From Pontibacillus yanchengensis (GTDB lineage Bacteria; Bacillota; Bacilli; Bacillales; BH030062), in assembly GCF_009856295.1 (NCBI RefSeq), contig NZ_WMEU01000004.1:310001-374000 (forward strand): a DNA stretch of 64,000 bases, in the 5' to 3' direction. Numbering within the stretch: position 1 is the first letter of the stretch; each line of letters starts with the position of its first letter. A program made the translations under genes and the position numbers. The notes beneath the pieces are model-generated. The model was given only the letters and a program-made list of their open reading frames with translations, did no database searches and was not told the origin of the DNA. Shown in pieces: positions 54,339 to 63,617 of the stretch.

Positions 54339-56540
54339 ATCGTTTGGAAGAGAGGGAAAAGTATCCTAATCCTTCTGCTATTACTCATTGTTGGCGGTAC
54401 TGCATATTTTAAAGTCTTCGCAATGGAGAGTATTGAGCGGAAAGAGTTAGAAGACGGTACTCAAATGAAATTTCGAACGACGAATAATGAAATTGAAATC
54501 TATAAAAATGATTCATGGTCACCTCTTTTTATTAAAGGTGTAAATCTAGGAGCAACGTTACCGGGTAAGTTTCCTGGGTCATTACCAATCACCAAAGATG
54601 ATTACTTTCGTTGGTTTGGCATGATAAAAGATATGGGAGTTAATACTATTCGGATTTATACCATTCATAAGCCAGTCTTTTATGAAGCCTTAGTTGAATT
54701 TAATCAACGTCATGGAGAAGATCCTCTATACTTCATGCAGGGAGTTTGGTCCCCAGTAAATCTATTAGAAGAGCAAGAGGATGCACAATCACCTGAAGTA
54801 ACAAAAGCTTTCAAAGAAGAGGTTAAAAGAGCAGTTGGAGCTGTTTATGGAGATATCACCATTCCAGAAAAGGATGGTAAAGCGAGCGGGACGTACACAG
54901 CAAATGCTGGTCAGTATTTACTAGCCTGGCACCTCGGAACAGAGTGGGGGCCAAAAATTGTCCAAAACACGAATGAAAAGCATTCGGATGCAGCACCTGT
55001 GAAAGGTGAACATTTTCAATCAAAACAGGATGCTGCGGCTTTTGATAAATGGCTAGCTGAATTACTAGATTACACAGCCCAATTAGAAAAGAAACATGGA
55101 TGGGAACACCCAATGACCTTTACGAATTGGGTTACAACAGATCCATTACAGCATCCCAAGGAACCTTTACCAACAGAAGATTTAGCAAGTGTTGATGCAA
55201 CAAATATCGAGACCGAAAACTGGGAAGCAGGCTACTTTGCCTCATATCATGCGTATCCGTATTACCCAGATTTTCTCCGTTTAACTGATAAATACAACCA
55301 TATTAAGAATACAGAAGGAAAAGTTGACCCTTACAAAGGCTACCTTCGAGAATTAAAAGATTACCATGAGAACATGCCGATTATGATTACGGAATTTGGG
55401 GTGCCGTCCTCACTCGGTAACGCTCATATTGGACCGTTAGGAAGAGACCAAGGAGGTCACACCGAGAAACAACAAGGCAATATCAACGCGGACTTATTAA
55501 AAACCATCTATCAAGAAGATTATGCTGGAGCGTTAGCATTTGAATGGCAAGATGAGTGGTTCAAGAAAACATGGAACACGATGTCCTTTGAAGAAGCTCA
55601 TAGCAGGCCTGATTGGTACAACTATCTATCAAATGAAATGTCCTATGGACTCTTAGGAATGTATCCAGGAAAAGAAGATGACATTCAAATTGATGGAAAA
55701 CAAGATGATTGGCAAAAGCTTAAAGATAAAGAAAAGCAAGACATTACACCTAAGATGGACGGTTGGAAGTCGATTACTACTACACATGATGAAGGTTATG
55801 TGTACATCACAGCAAAACTTGAAAATAACTTTAGTCCAAGCAAAGAAAATCTTTACCTGGGTGTAAACACCATTTCTGGTGGGATTACGCAAGGTGGTCC
55901 CTTACAAGATGCACAACTTAACGAAGGACTAGAAACACTTATTCGTTTTGGTAAGGAAAAAGAAACTAAAGTGCTCATTAGCTCTGACTATGATTACCAT
56001 AATCAGCTATATAAAGGAGAAAAAGGAAAAGCTAGGATTTCGAAAGACACCGGCACCTTCCAACCTTGGCAACTACCCGTGAGTTTAAAATTAGAACCTC
56101 CTCACGCTAAGTACTCTGTACCTTTTAAAGAGGTTGAAGTAGGAAAACTGCCAAAAGGAACAGCTGGAGAGTTTGATAGTAAAGATTATCAACCTCAGGT
56201 TCTATGGCAATCGCAAGGGAACGTTATTGAAGCAAAAATTCCGTGGGCTTTGCTCGGATTTTCAGATCCTAGTAAACGAAACGTTGTAAGCTATGAAACA
56301 CACAAGCAAGAAACGAATGAATTGAAAACGAAGAAGGCAGAAGGAATTCAGTTCGTTCCTTGGACGGTACTAGAAGGATCAAGTAAAGCAACTGGCCTAA
56401 GCGAGGAGCCTTTCCCTGTTACAGAGCTTCCTTTATACAAATGGGAGCCATGGACAAAGGTTCAGTACGCTGAACGAAAGAAAGAGAGCTATTACGAAAT
56501 GCAAGACGCCTTTAAGCAATTAGAAGAAATCAAAAAATAG
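54339..56540 (+). CDS. Membrane-anchored glycoside-hydrolase-like protein, ATC start
   Basis: About 733 residues, first gene of the polysaccharide cluster. The frame before the first ATG (54423) encodes a clear signal anchor (KRGKSILILLLLIVGGTAYF), bounded by a TGA at 54333. The only codon well placed behind AAGGGAGG is ATC at 54339. The barrel domain has IKGVNLG at its start and paired Glu candidates in HLGTEWGP (about 202) and MITEFGVPSS (about 352), as in clan A hydrolases. A CBM9-like beta region (IDGKQDDWQKL, DEGYVYITAKL) follows. It probably acts on the exported glycan. Confidence 0.7.
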   Translation: MVWKRGKSILILLLLLIVGGTAYFKVFAMESIERKELEDGTQMKFRTTNNEIEIYKNDSWSPLFIKGVNLGATLPGKFPGSLPITKDDYFRWFGMIKDMGVNTIRIYTIHKPVFYEALVEFNQRHGEDPLYFMQGVWSPVNLLEEQEDAQSPEVTKAFKEEVKRAVGAVYGDITIPEKDGKASGTYTANAGQYLLAWHLGTEWGPKIVQNTNEKHSDAAPVKGEHFQSKQDAAAFDKWLAELLDYTAQLEKKHGWEHPMTFTNWVTTDPLQHPKEPLPTEDLASVDATNIETENWEAGYFASYHAYPYYPDFLRLTDKYNHIKNTEGKVDPYKGYLRELKDYHENMPIMITEFGVPSSLGNAHIGPLGRDQGGHTEKQQGNINADLLKTIYQEDYAGALAFEWQDEWFKKTWNTMSFEEAHSRPDWYNYLSNEMSYGLLGMYPGKEDDIQIDGKQDDWQKLKDKEKQDITPKMDGWKSITTTHDEGYVYITAKLENNFSPSKENLYLGVNTISGGITQGGPLQDAQLNEGLETLIRFGKEKETKVLISSDYDYHNQLYKGEKGKARISKDTGTFQPWQLPVSLKLEPPHAKYSVPFKEVEVGKLPKGTAGEFDSKDYQPQVLWQSQGNVIEAKIPWALLGFSDPSKRNVVSYETHKQETNELKTKKAEGIQFVPWTVLEGSSKATGLSEEPFPVTELPLYKWEPWTKVQYAERKKESYYEMQDAFKQLEEIKK

Positions 56541-56552
56541 GGAGGGGAACCA

Positions 56553-57719
56553 ATGTTTTTTAACCTACAAATGGCCTATTGGGTTGTTTATGGATTACTG
56601 GCAATAATGGGGATTTTAACCATTGTTATCATGGCAATTAAATTTAAAAATGTCAGAAATCAGAAAAAAACAGAAGTGTCTCTACAAAAATTCCAGAGTT
56701 ATCTGGACTATGTTCAATCACAACTTGATGAGGAAGATAGATTACGGATACCCAATCAAAAAGTAGGTGACTTTGACAAAAAAGTACTTCAAAAAGTTCT
56801 AATTGATTGGATTCAACGTCTATCCGGAGTTCACCGGGATAAGCTAATCACACTTTGTCATGATTTAGGATTAATTGATTTCAACTTAAAACAAATCAAA
56901 AGCTTGTCTGAATTTAAGCGGTTAGATGCAGCTTACTATTTAGGAAGTATGCGAAGTTCAGAAGCTATACCGGATTTGTTCAAACTATTAAAGAAAAACA
57001 AAGAAGGTCCTGAAGCCTTTATTATTGGTCGCTCCATTGCTCAAGCTGCAGATAAGCCAGAAGATGTGAAAGAGATGCTGACATACTTGGCTAAAGAGGA
57101 GCGAGAGAATTACCACTTACTAGCAGATATTGCAGGTGAGTCGACGCTAGATATGAGTGTGCAATACAAACAACTATTAACTAGTGAGAATACAGAACTA
57201 GTGAAGTTAGCTCTATTAGGCTTATCTAATCAAACTGATTCTGGAATGGATTCCAATGTTCGTTCCTTTGTGTATTCCAAAGACAAAGAAATTCGAATGA
57301 ACGCTGTAAGACTCCTAATTACATCTGGTGCATGGACATCGGGTGAAATAAAACAGATGATTCATTTTAATGATTCAGACGTTCGGGCATTCATTGCCCA
57401 ATGGATTGGAGATTCTGGAGTTGTTCAATTTGCTGATCAGTTGCAAGAGGGGGTTAAGGATTCGGATAAGATTGTAGCTCGTACCTGTGCCAAAAGTCTA
57501 CTAAAACTAGGTGAATCTGGCTTTATCAAACTATGTGAAGTAACGATTCAGAACGAAGGTCAGCCCGTTGCCGATCTCGCTTTAGAATGTATTCAAGAGG
57601 ACCTGAAAGAAAGCTCTGTTAAAACAGGAAACATCGAACATGTTACAAGTTATAATCAGAAATTGTACTTGTATCAAAAATACTTTGGTAAAGATGAAGA
57701 CTTAACACAAGCGATATAA
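56553..57719 (+). CDS. Membrane-anchored HEAT-repeat protein
   Basis: A 388-residue protein with one N-terminal transmembrane helix (about 8-30, YWVVYGLLAIMGILTIVIMA), then a cytoplasmic helical solenoid with HEAT-like units such as RLDAAYYLGSMRSSEAIPDL and EIRMNAVRLLITSG. It has no catalytic motif. It starts 12 bases after the hydrolase-like gene and 17 bases before the glycosyltransferase, so it is probably a scaffold or co-polymerase subunit of the synthase. GGGAGGGG precedes the ATG. Confidence 0.75.
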   Translation: MFFNLQMAYWVVYGLLAIMGILTIVIMAIKFKNVRNQKKTEVSLQKFQSYLDYVQSQLDEEDRLRIPNQKVGDFDKKVLQKVLIDWIQRLSGVHRDKLITLCHDLGLIDFNLKQIKSLSEFKRLDAAYYLGSMRSSEAIPDLFKLLKKNKEGPEAFIIGRSIAQAADKPEDVKEMLTYLAKEERENYHLLADIAGESTLDMSVQYKQLLTSENTELVKLALLGLSNQTDSGMDSNVRSFVYSKDKEIRMNAVRLLITSGAWTSGEIKQMIHFNDSDVRAFIAQWIGDSGVVQFADQLQEGVKDSDKIVARTCAKSLLKLGESGFIKLCEVTIQNEGQPVADLALECIQEDLKESSVKTGNIEHVTSYNQKLYLYQKYFGKDEDLTQAI

Positions 57720-57736
57720 GCAGGAAGGAGAGGAAA

Positions 57737-59158
57737 ATGAGAGAGATACTATTTGGTTACGGTATATTCGCAATGTATTACGTAATCGCAATTAACACGA
57801 TTTATTTAACAATCATTCTATTTTCCTTTAATAAAGTGTCCTCTATCTTAAAAGGAACTCTTTATTCGAAATATCAATCCTTATCGGGATCCAAAAATGT
57901 ACCACCAATCTCAGTCTTAGTACCAGCATATAATGAAGAATTAACGGTCATAGAAAACGTAAGATCATTACTCGCATTACACTATCCAAAATATGAAGTC
58001 ATCGTTGTTAACGACGGTTCAAGTGACAAAACAGTGGAAGTCATAACCGAGGAATTTAATTTAAAATACTTCGCACCGTCTTCCGTTGAGAAGAAAATAG
58101 AAACCGCTGAAGTAAGAGGCATTTATTACAATCCAAACTACCCGAACCTATATGTAGTCGATAAGGAAAATGGAGGTAAGGCAGATTCCTTAAATGCTGG
58201 TATTAACTTATCAAACTATCCACTTATTGCATCGATTGACGCGGACTCTTTACTAGAAAAAGACGCCCTAATCCGTATGGCTAGAAAGTATATGGAAAAC
58301 CCGGAACAAAACGTGGCAATTGGCGGGAATGTCCGCATTGCTAACGGTTGCAAAATTGAAAATGGCGTTGTGAAAGACGTGAACTTGCCGAAGAAACTAC
58401 TTCCGATGCTGCAAACTGTTGAGTATATGAAAGCGTTCCTTGGTGGTCGTATCGGCTGGAGTAAAGTGAATGGCTTAATCATTGTCTCCGGTGCCTTCGG
58501 AGTATTCCGAAAAGATTATGTAGTGGAAGTTGGAGGTTATCGTGGTGGTTATCCTGGTGAGGATATGAACATCATCATCAAGCTTCACCGCCACATGCTA
58601 GAAAACAAGCTTCCTTACAAAGTTGAATTTGTTCCTGATGCCGTGTGCTGGACACAAGCGCCAGATAGCTTCAAGATCCTCGGTAGTCAACGTAAAAGAT
58701 GGGGACGCGGTAACTTGAAGAATATGATTGATGAAGGACGCCACATGTTCTTGCGTCCAAAATACAAGATTATGGGACTACTAACGATTCCATACAACAT
58801 TATATTTGAAACGCTAAGTCCGTATTTCCGCATAACAGGATTATTGGCTTTAATTGGGTACACGATGATGGATATGACTGGTTGGAAGATTCTCTTAGCA
58901 TTTAGCTTAGTCAACATCGCCTATGGAACATTACTAGGATTAGGATCTCTATTAATAGAAGAGATTGCCTTCCAACGTTTCCCTAAAGTAAGAGATTTCT
59001 TCAAAATGCTTGGATATACCGTGTTAATGTTCTTTGGATATCGACAACTCGGTATTCTATGGAGGTTCCTTGGTCAAATTGATTACTTCCGTAAGAATAA
59101 CACCTGGGGCACGATGACAAGGACAAGCTGGAACTCAGAGGACAACAAATCAGCCTAA
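57737..59158 (+). CDS. Processive family-2 glycosyltransferase (polysaccharide synthase)
   Basis: A 473-residue inner-membrane synthase. GT2 motifs: VPAYNEE, VVNDGSSDKT, GGKADSLNAG, DAD at 168-170, GED at 274-276 and QRKRW at 318-322 (QxxRW of processive enzymes). One or two N-terminal spans and several C-terminal spans flank the catalytic loop, as in hyaluronan, PNAG and cellulose synthases. The neighbours supply UDP-GlcNAc and probably UDP-GlcNAcA, so these are likely substrates. No PilZ domain is present. Confidence 0.88.
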   Translation: MREILFGYGIFAMYYVIAINTIYLTIILFSFNKVSSILKGTLYSKYQSLSGSKNVPPISVLVPAYNEELTVIENVRSLLALHYPKYEVIVVNDGSSDKTVEVITEEFNLKYFAPSSVEKKIETAEVRGIYYNPNYPNLYVVDKENGGKADSLNAGINLSNYPLIASIDADSLLEKDALIRMARKYMENPEQNVAIGGNVRIANGCKIENGVVKDVNLPKKLLPMLQTVEYMKAFLGGRIGWSKVNGLIIVSGAFGVFRKDYVVEVGGYRGGYPGEDMNIIIKLHRHMLENKLPYKVEFVPDAVCWTQAPDSFKILGSQRKRWGRGNLKNMIDEGRHMFLRPKYKIMGLLTIPYNIIFETLSPYFRITGLLALIGYTMMDMTGWKILLAFSLVNIAYGTLLGLGSLLIEEIAFQRFPKVRDFFKMLGYTVLMFFGYRQLGILWRFLGQIDYFRKNNTWGTMTRTSWNSEDNKSA

Positions 59159-59190
59159 TGAAACGTAGCAATGAGGAGGAATTTGTAATC

Positions 59191-60000
59191 ATGGCACAAA
59201 GTCAACATGTTGGTTCACGTATCGTTAAAACCTTTAACCATTTTCTTCAATATTATCAAGAAAGCAAATTAGCTTGTGGGATTATTATCGTTCGTACTGA
59301 TTTGAATGAAAAGGAACTAGAAAATCTTCAAAGCTTTATGGAGAAAGAGGAACCAACAGTAGGAGCTCAGTTTAGTTATGATCACTCAGAAGGTCTTCTT
59401 GGAATTCTTCTAGATGATTGCAACATTGGCTACACTCATTTTTATTCACTATTTATTAAAGATTATTTACAGCAACAAGGATGTCTGAAGGGTTCCCTTT
59501 TAGTAGGGAGTTTTCCAGAAAGTAGTGATTATGCTGAGCAAATGTTATTCAGTATGATTTGGGAAATGATGGACAAACCTCAAGACCAGTACAATATTGA
59601 ACTATTTCAATATGACCGTCCTAGCAAAGAATGCAATCGTTCCATCCTATTGGTAGATAGTGATGAAAGTGTACTTGAGATTCTATCCTCCTTTTTACGT
59701 GGAAAAGGATATGATGTTCACACTGCAAAGGATGGGAAAGAAGGACTGGATCAATTTGAAAAAATCGTCCCTGAACTAGTCATTACAGAAATCAACCTAT
59801 CTGCTTTGGGTGGATATCAATTTATAAACCAAGTTAGAGACGCCGAAGCTCCGACGCAAATTATGGTATTAACGAATAAGCATCTAGAAGAGGACATGAA
59901 GCGAACGTTTGAATTTGGCGTTTCCGAATATATGACGAAGCCATTTTCATTAATAGAAATAGAAGCTCGCATGAAGAGACTGATAGAACATTCTATGTAA
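59191..60000 (+). CDS. Receiver-domain protein with Glu at the phosphosite
   Basis: A 269-residue protein. The N-terminal 130 residues are unrecognised; a degenerate nucleotide-cyclase-like fold is possible but unproven. Residues about 151-265 form a CheY-like receiver with Asp156, Thr228 (MVLTN) and Lys250 (MTKPF). The phosphorylatable Asp is replaced by Glu200 (LVITEINLSALGG), and the second acidic residue is Ser. It has no output domain. An ATG at 59158 overlaps the glycosyltransferase stop, but GAGGAGGA favours 59191. It is likely a fixed-state partner of the synthase. Confidence 0.8.
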   Translation: MAQSQHVGSRIVKTFNHFLQYYQESKLACGIIIVRTDLNEKELENLQSFMEKEEPTVGAQFSYDHSEGLLGILLDDCNIGYTHFYSLFIKDYLQQQGCLKGSLLVGSFPESSDYAEQMLFSMIWEMMDKPQDQYNIELFQYDRPSKECNRSILLVDSDESVLEILSSFLRGKGYDVHTAKDGKEGLDQFEKIVPELVITEINLSALGGYQFINQVRDAEAPTQIMVLTNKHLEEDMKRTFEFGVSEYMTKPFSLIEIEARMKRLIEHSM

Positions 60001-60080
60001 AGGTAGTTTTGTTCATTAGTAGTTTGTAACGTTAGTTTGATTCTGTTAACTATAATTCATAGTAAAGAGAGGGATTTAGA

Positions 60081-61436
60081 ATGAATTTTTATAGTCAATT
60101 AATTCAAAAAATCGATGAGAAGAAAGCAAATATTGGAGTAGTGGGTATGGGCTATGTAGGCCTGCCACTAGCAGTAGAAATGGTGAAATCGGGATTCACA
60201 GTATGCGGGATAGACCTTTCTGAAGATAAGATTAACCAATTGAAAAAAGGTCACTCTTACATTCAGGACGTTTCCCATGAAGAAATGGAAGAAGTTATTG
60301 CTTCCAATCGCTTTCTTCCAACGACAGACTATGAGGCAGTTAAAGAATTAGACGCGATTAGTATTTGTGTGCCAACACCACTTAGTGAAAACCAGGATCC
60401 AGATACCTCCTATATCACGGGTGTAATCAACAGTATTAAGCCACACATGAAAAAAGGTACGCTTATTACACTTGAAAGCACAACGTATCCAGGGACAACA
60501 GAAGAATTAATCTTAAACGAATTCAAGAAAATGGGTTACGAAGCTGGAAAGGATTTCTTCCTATGTTATTCTCCGGAGCGTGTAGACCCAGGTAATGATA
60601 AGTACAATACGCAAAACATGCCTAAAGTTATTGGTGGTACAACAGAACAATGTACAGAGTTAGGCGTTAAACTGTATAGCCATTATGTTGGCAACGTAGT
60701 ACCTGTTTCCTCTCCGAAGGTAGCTGAAATGTCTAAGTTACTAGAAAACACCTTCCGTAGTATCAACATTGCATTCGTTAACGAAATTGCAATGATGTGT
60801 GAACGCATGGATATTGACGTTTGGGAAGTAATCGATGCAGCTGCAACGAAGCCATTCGGATTCATGAAATTCCAACCAGGACCAGGAATTGGTGGCCATT
60901 GCATCCCATTAGATCCTATGTATCTATCTTGGAAGGCAAAAGGATACCGTTTCTATAGTAAATTTATCGATCTAGCACAATCGATCAACAATAACATGCC
61001 AGATGTTGTCGTAAGCAAAACCTCTCAGGTATTAAACCTTGATGGTAAGTCCATCAATCGTGCCAACATCTTAATCCTTGGTATGGCTTATAAGCCAAAC
61101 GTGGCTGACTTGCGCGAATCTCCAGGTCTATATCTATATGAATTGTACAAAGAAAATGGAGCTAATGTTCAGTATTTAGATCCACATGCGCAAAGCTTCA
61201 TCGATGATAGTGGAGATGTTGTTCATTCTGTACCTTATATCGAAGATCAATTGAAACAATATGATTGTATGGTACTCGTAACAAATCATAGTGATTTCGA
61301 TTATGATCAGCTAGCGAATCTTGGTGTACCAATTGTGGATACTCGTAATGCATTTAAAGATTATGAACAGCAACACATTCACAAGCTTGGCACATCTTCA
61401 AAAGTATTCGATCGTCAAGATTCAGTAGCGTTGTAA
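60081..61436 (+). CDS. UDP-GlcNAc 6-dehydrogenase-type enzyme (WbpA-like)
   Basis: A 451-residue nucleotide-sugar dehydrogenase that oxidises C6 of a UDP-sugar with two NAD. The Rossmann motif is GVVGMGYVGLPLA (19-31) and the catalytic Cys274 lies in GPGIGGHCIPLDPMYL. That GGHCIPxDPxYL form is typical of the UDP-GlcNAc/ManNAc dehydrogenases; UDP-glucose enzymes usually show GGSCFPKD. Substrate UDP-GlcNAc is therefore inferred, consistent with glmS and glmU downstream. GAGAGGG precedes the ATG. Confidence 0.85.
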   Translation: MNFYSQLIQKIDEKKANIGVVGMGYVGLPLAVEMVKSGFTVCGIDLSEDKINQLKKGHSYIQDVSHEEMEEVIASNRFLPTTDYEAVKELDAISICVPTPLSENQDPDTSYITGVINSIKPHMKKGTLITLESTTYPGTTEELILNEFKKMGYEAGKDFFLCYSPERVDPGNDKYNTQNMPKVIGGTTEQCTELGVKLYSHYVGNVVPVSSPKVAEMSKLLENTFRSINIAFVNEIAMMCERMDIDVWEVIDAAATKPFGFMKFQPGPGIGGHCIPLDPMYLSWKAKGYRFYSKFIDLAQSINNNMPDVVVSKTSQVLNLDGKSINRANILILGMAYKPNVADLRESPGLYLYELYKENGANVQYLDPHAQSFIDDSGDVVHSVPYIEDQLKQYDCMVLVTNHSDFDYDQLANLGVPIVDTRNAFKDYEQQHIHKLGTSSKVFDRQDSVAL

Positions 61437-61507
61437 GATAATAGTTTTATCTACATTCGAAGGCTAATCAAAACTACTATTTTATAAAAGAAGGAAGGAT
61501 GAATCAT

Positions 61508-63340
61508 ATGTGCGGAATTATTGGTTACATTGGAGCAAGAGAAACACAAAATATACTAGCAAACGGTTTAGAAAAACTAGAATATAGAGGGTATGATTCT
61601 GCTGGAATCGCAGTATGTGATGGAGAGTGCATCCAAACTGAAAAAACAGTTGGACGTCTAGATAGTTTACAAGAAAAACTGATTGAATCTCCTAAGCAAG
61701 GTTCTTTAGGTATTGGTCATACAAGATGGGCAACACACGGTCGTCCATCTAACGAAAACTCTCATCCCCATACGGATGAAGAAACGGAATTCGCAGTCGT
61801 TCACAACGGCATCATAGAAAATTATCTAGATGTAAAAGAAGAGCTAATGGCAGAAGGTGTGACATTCACATCTGAAACTGATTCAGAAGTAATTGCTCAT
61901 CTATTCTCTAAACTATACGACGGTGAAATGATCTCCACTATCCAAAAAGTCGTTCAAAAGCTAAAAGGTGCTTATGCACTAGGCGTAGTGACGAAAAATG
62001 ATCCAGACACACTTTATGCCGTACGCCAAGCAAGCCCACTAATCGTTGGGGTTGGGGAAGACGAGAACTTCATTAGCTCTGATATCCCAGCACTTCTTGA
62101 GCATACACGTGATATGTTAATTCTTGAAGATGGCGAGATTGCGGTTCTAAAAAGAGAAGGCGTTTCCCTATTAGATCTAGAAACAGCTAATCCGATTGAG
62201 CGCGACGTATTCAAAGTGGATTGGGATATGGAGCAAGCAGAAAAGAATGGCTTCGATCACTTCATGCTTAAAGAAATTTTTGAACAGCCAAATGCGCTTC
62301 AAAAAACGATGACGGGTCGCTTTGATGAAGAAAATAATAAAGTAGATTTCCAAGAGCTTGATTGGACAGCTGACAAAGTGAACAATTGGAATAAAATCTA
62401 TATTGTAGCGTGCGGTACAGCTTATCATGCAGGATTAATCGGCCAGAATGCAATTGAAGAATTAACACGCATCCCAGTATCTGTAGAGATTGCTTCTGAA
62501 TTCCGTTACCGCCGTCCAATTATCGATGAGAACACACTTGTAATCGTTGTGAGCCAATCTGGTGAGACAGCCGACACATTAGCTGCTCTTCGTCAAAGTC
62601 AAAAAGTAGGTGCAGAAGTACTAGGCATTACAAACGTTGTAGGAAGCTCCATTGCTCGTGAAGCGGATAATGTCATCCTAACAATGGCTGGACCAGAAAT
62701 TGCAGTAGCTTCTACGAAAGCATATACAACTCAGGTTCTATCTTTCTACCTACTAGGTACGTATGTTGCACAAATGAAAGAAATGATTTCAGATGAGTAT
62801 CGTGAAAAACTTGTAAAAGGAATTCAGGCTATCCCATCTCAAATCGAGGAAGGACTTGAGCATACAAAAGGACTTCAATGGTATGCAGAATCTATTAAAG
62901 ATTCACAGAGCGTATTCTTCCTAGGTCGTGGACTAGATCATGCTGTCGCTCTAGAAGGTTCTTTAAAGCTTAAAGAAATTTCTTATATTCACTCTGAAGC
63001 ATATGCAGCTGGCGAACTTAAGCACGGAACGTTGGCTCTTATTGAAGAGGGAACTCCAGTGATTGCCCTTGCAACGCAGGACGAAGTGTACGAGAAAATG
63101 CTAGGTAACATTGAAGAAGTAAAAGCACGTGGTGCACAGGTTATGGGTGTAGCAACAGAAGGTAACATGAAGATTTATCAGTATGTAGATGAAACGTGCT
63201 ATATCCCAGCAACGTTATCTCTTCTAACACCGCTACTATCCGTAGTTCCATTACAAATTATCTCTTATTACACAGCTCTAGCACTAGATAAGGATATTGA
63301 TAAGCCAAGAAACCTTGCTAAGAGCGTAACGGTAGAATAA
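61508..63340 (+). CDS. glmS: Glutamine-fructose-6-phosphate aminotransferase
   Basis: A 610-residue enzyme making glucosamine 6-phosphate, the entry to UDP-GlcNAc. The N-terminal glutaminase begins MCGIIGYIG, where Cys2 becomes the nucleophile after Met removal; this fixes the start at 61508 rather than the ATG at 61499. Two SIS domains follow (VSQSGETADTLAAL) and the protein ends KPRNLAKSVTVE. Only about 70 bases separate it from the dehydrogenase gene, too few for a glmS ribozyme. It probably serves the polysaccharide cluster. Confidence 0.95.
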   Translation: MCGIIGYIGARETQNILANGLEKLEYRGYDSAGIAVCDGECIQTEKTVGRLDSLQEKLIESPKQGSLGIGHTRWATHGRPSNENSHPHTDEETEFAVVHNGIIENYLDVKEELMAEGVTFTSETDSEVIAHLFSKLYDGEMISTIQKVVQKLKGAYALGVVTKNDPDTLYAVRQASPLIVGVGEDENFISSDIPALLEHTRDMLILEDGEIAVLKREGVSLLDLETANPIERDVFKVDWDMEQAEKNGFDHFMLKEIFEQPNALQKTMTGRFDEENNKVDFQELDWTADKVNNWNKIYIVACGTAYHAGLIGQNAIEELTRIPVSVEIASEFRYRRPIIDENTLVIVVSQSGETADTLAALRQSQKVGAEVLGITNVVGSSIAREADNVILTMAGPEIAVASTKAYTTQVLSFYLLGTYVAQMKEMISDEYREKLVKGIQAIPSQIEEGLEHTKGLQWYAESIKDSQSVFFLGRGLDHAVALEGSLKLKEISYIHSEAYAAGELKHGTLALIEEGTPVIALATQDEVYEKMLGNIEEVKARGAQVMGVATEGNMKIYQYVDETCYIPATLSLLTPLLSVVPLQIISYYTALALDKDIDKPRNLAKSVTVE

Positions 63341-63377
63341 TCAACCCCAAAACTAGGATAGAAAGCGAGTGCATGGC

Positions 63378-63572
63378 ATGACGCAAACGTTGGAAAGAAG
63401 ACGCGAAGAAATGTTAGACGAAGGGTTATTGCTAGGAATTATGCAAGGAATTAACCAAAAAGTTGAAGACCAAGAAATCGTCCAAGATGCACAGCTTATC
63501 GATGAAGTAATTGATTCACTAAAGCCCTTATACGGTCCTCAAGCAAGTAGAGGACATCATGACAATCAGTAG
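63378..63572 (+). CDS. Small unknown protein between glmS and glmU
   Basis: A 64-residue acidic, helical protein (MTQTLERRREEMLDEGLLLG at its N-terminus, then a DSLKPLYGPQ segment). No family is recognised. It lies 37 bases after glmS and 45 before glmU in the same direction, so it is probably cotranscribed. A GTG at 63369 is in frame, and neither start has a strong ribosome site. Confidence 0.5.
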   Translation: MTQTLERRREEMLDEGLLLGIMQGINQKVEDQEIVQDAQLIDEVIDSLKPLYGPQASRGHHDNQ

Positions 63573-63617
63573 AGATTTAGTGTGGAAAAGAATGACAAAC
63601 CTTATCAGGGGGATATG

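Noticed and set aside
54423..54425. ATG at 54423 as the start of the glycosidase-like protein
   Set aside because: It has no ribosome site and discards an in-frame signal anchor that follows a strong Shine-Dalgarno sequence; ATC at 54339 explains the data better.
61437..61507. glmS ribozyme
   Set aside because: The gap is too short and no ribozyme core was recognised.
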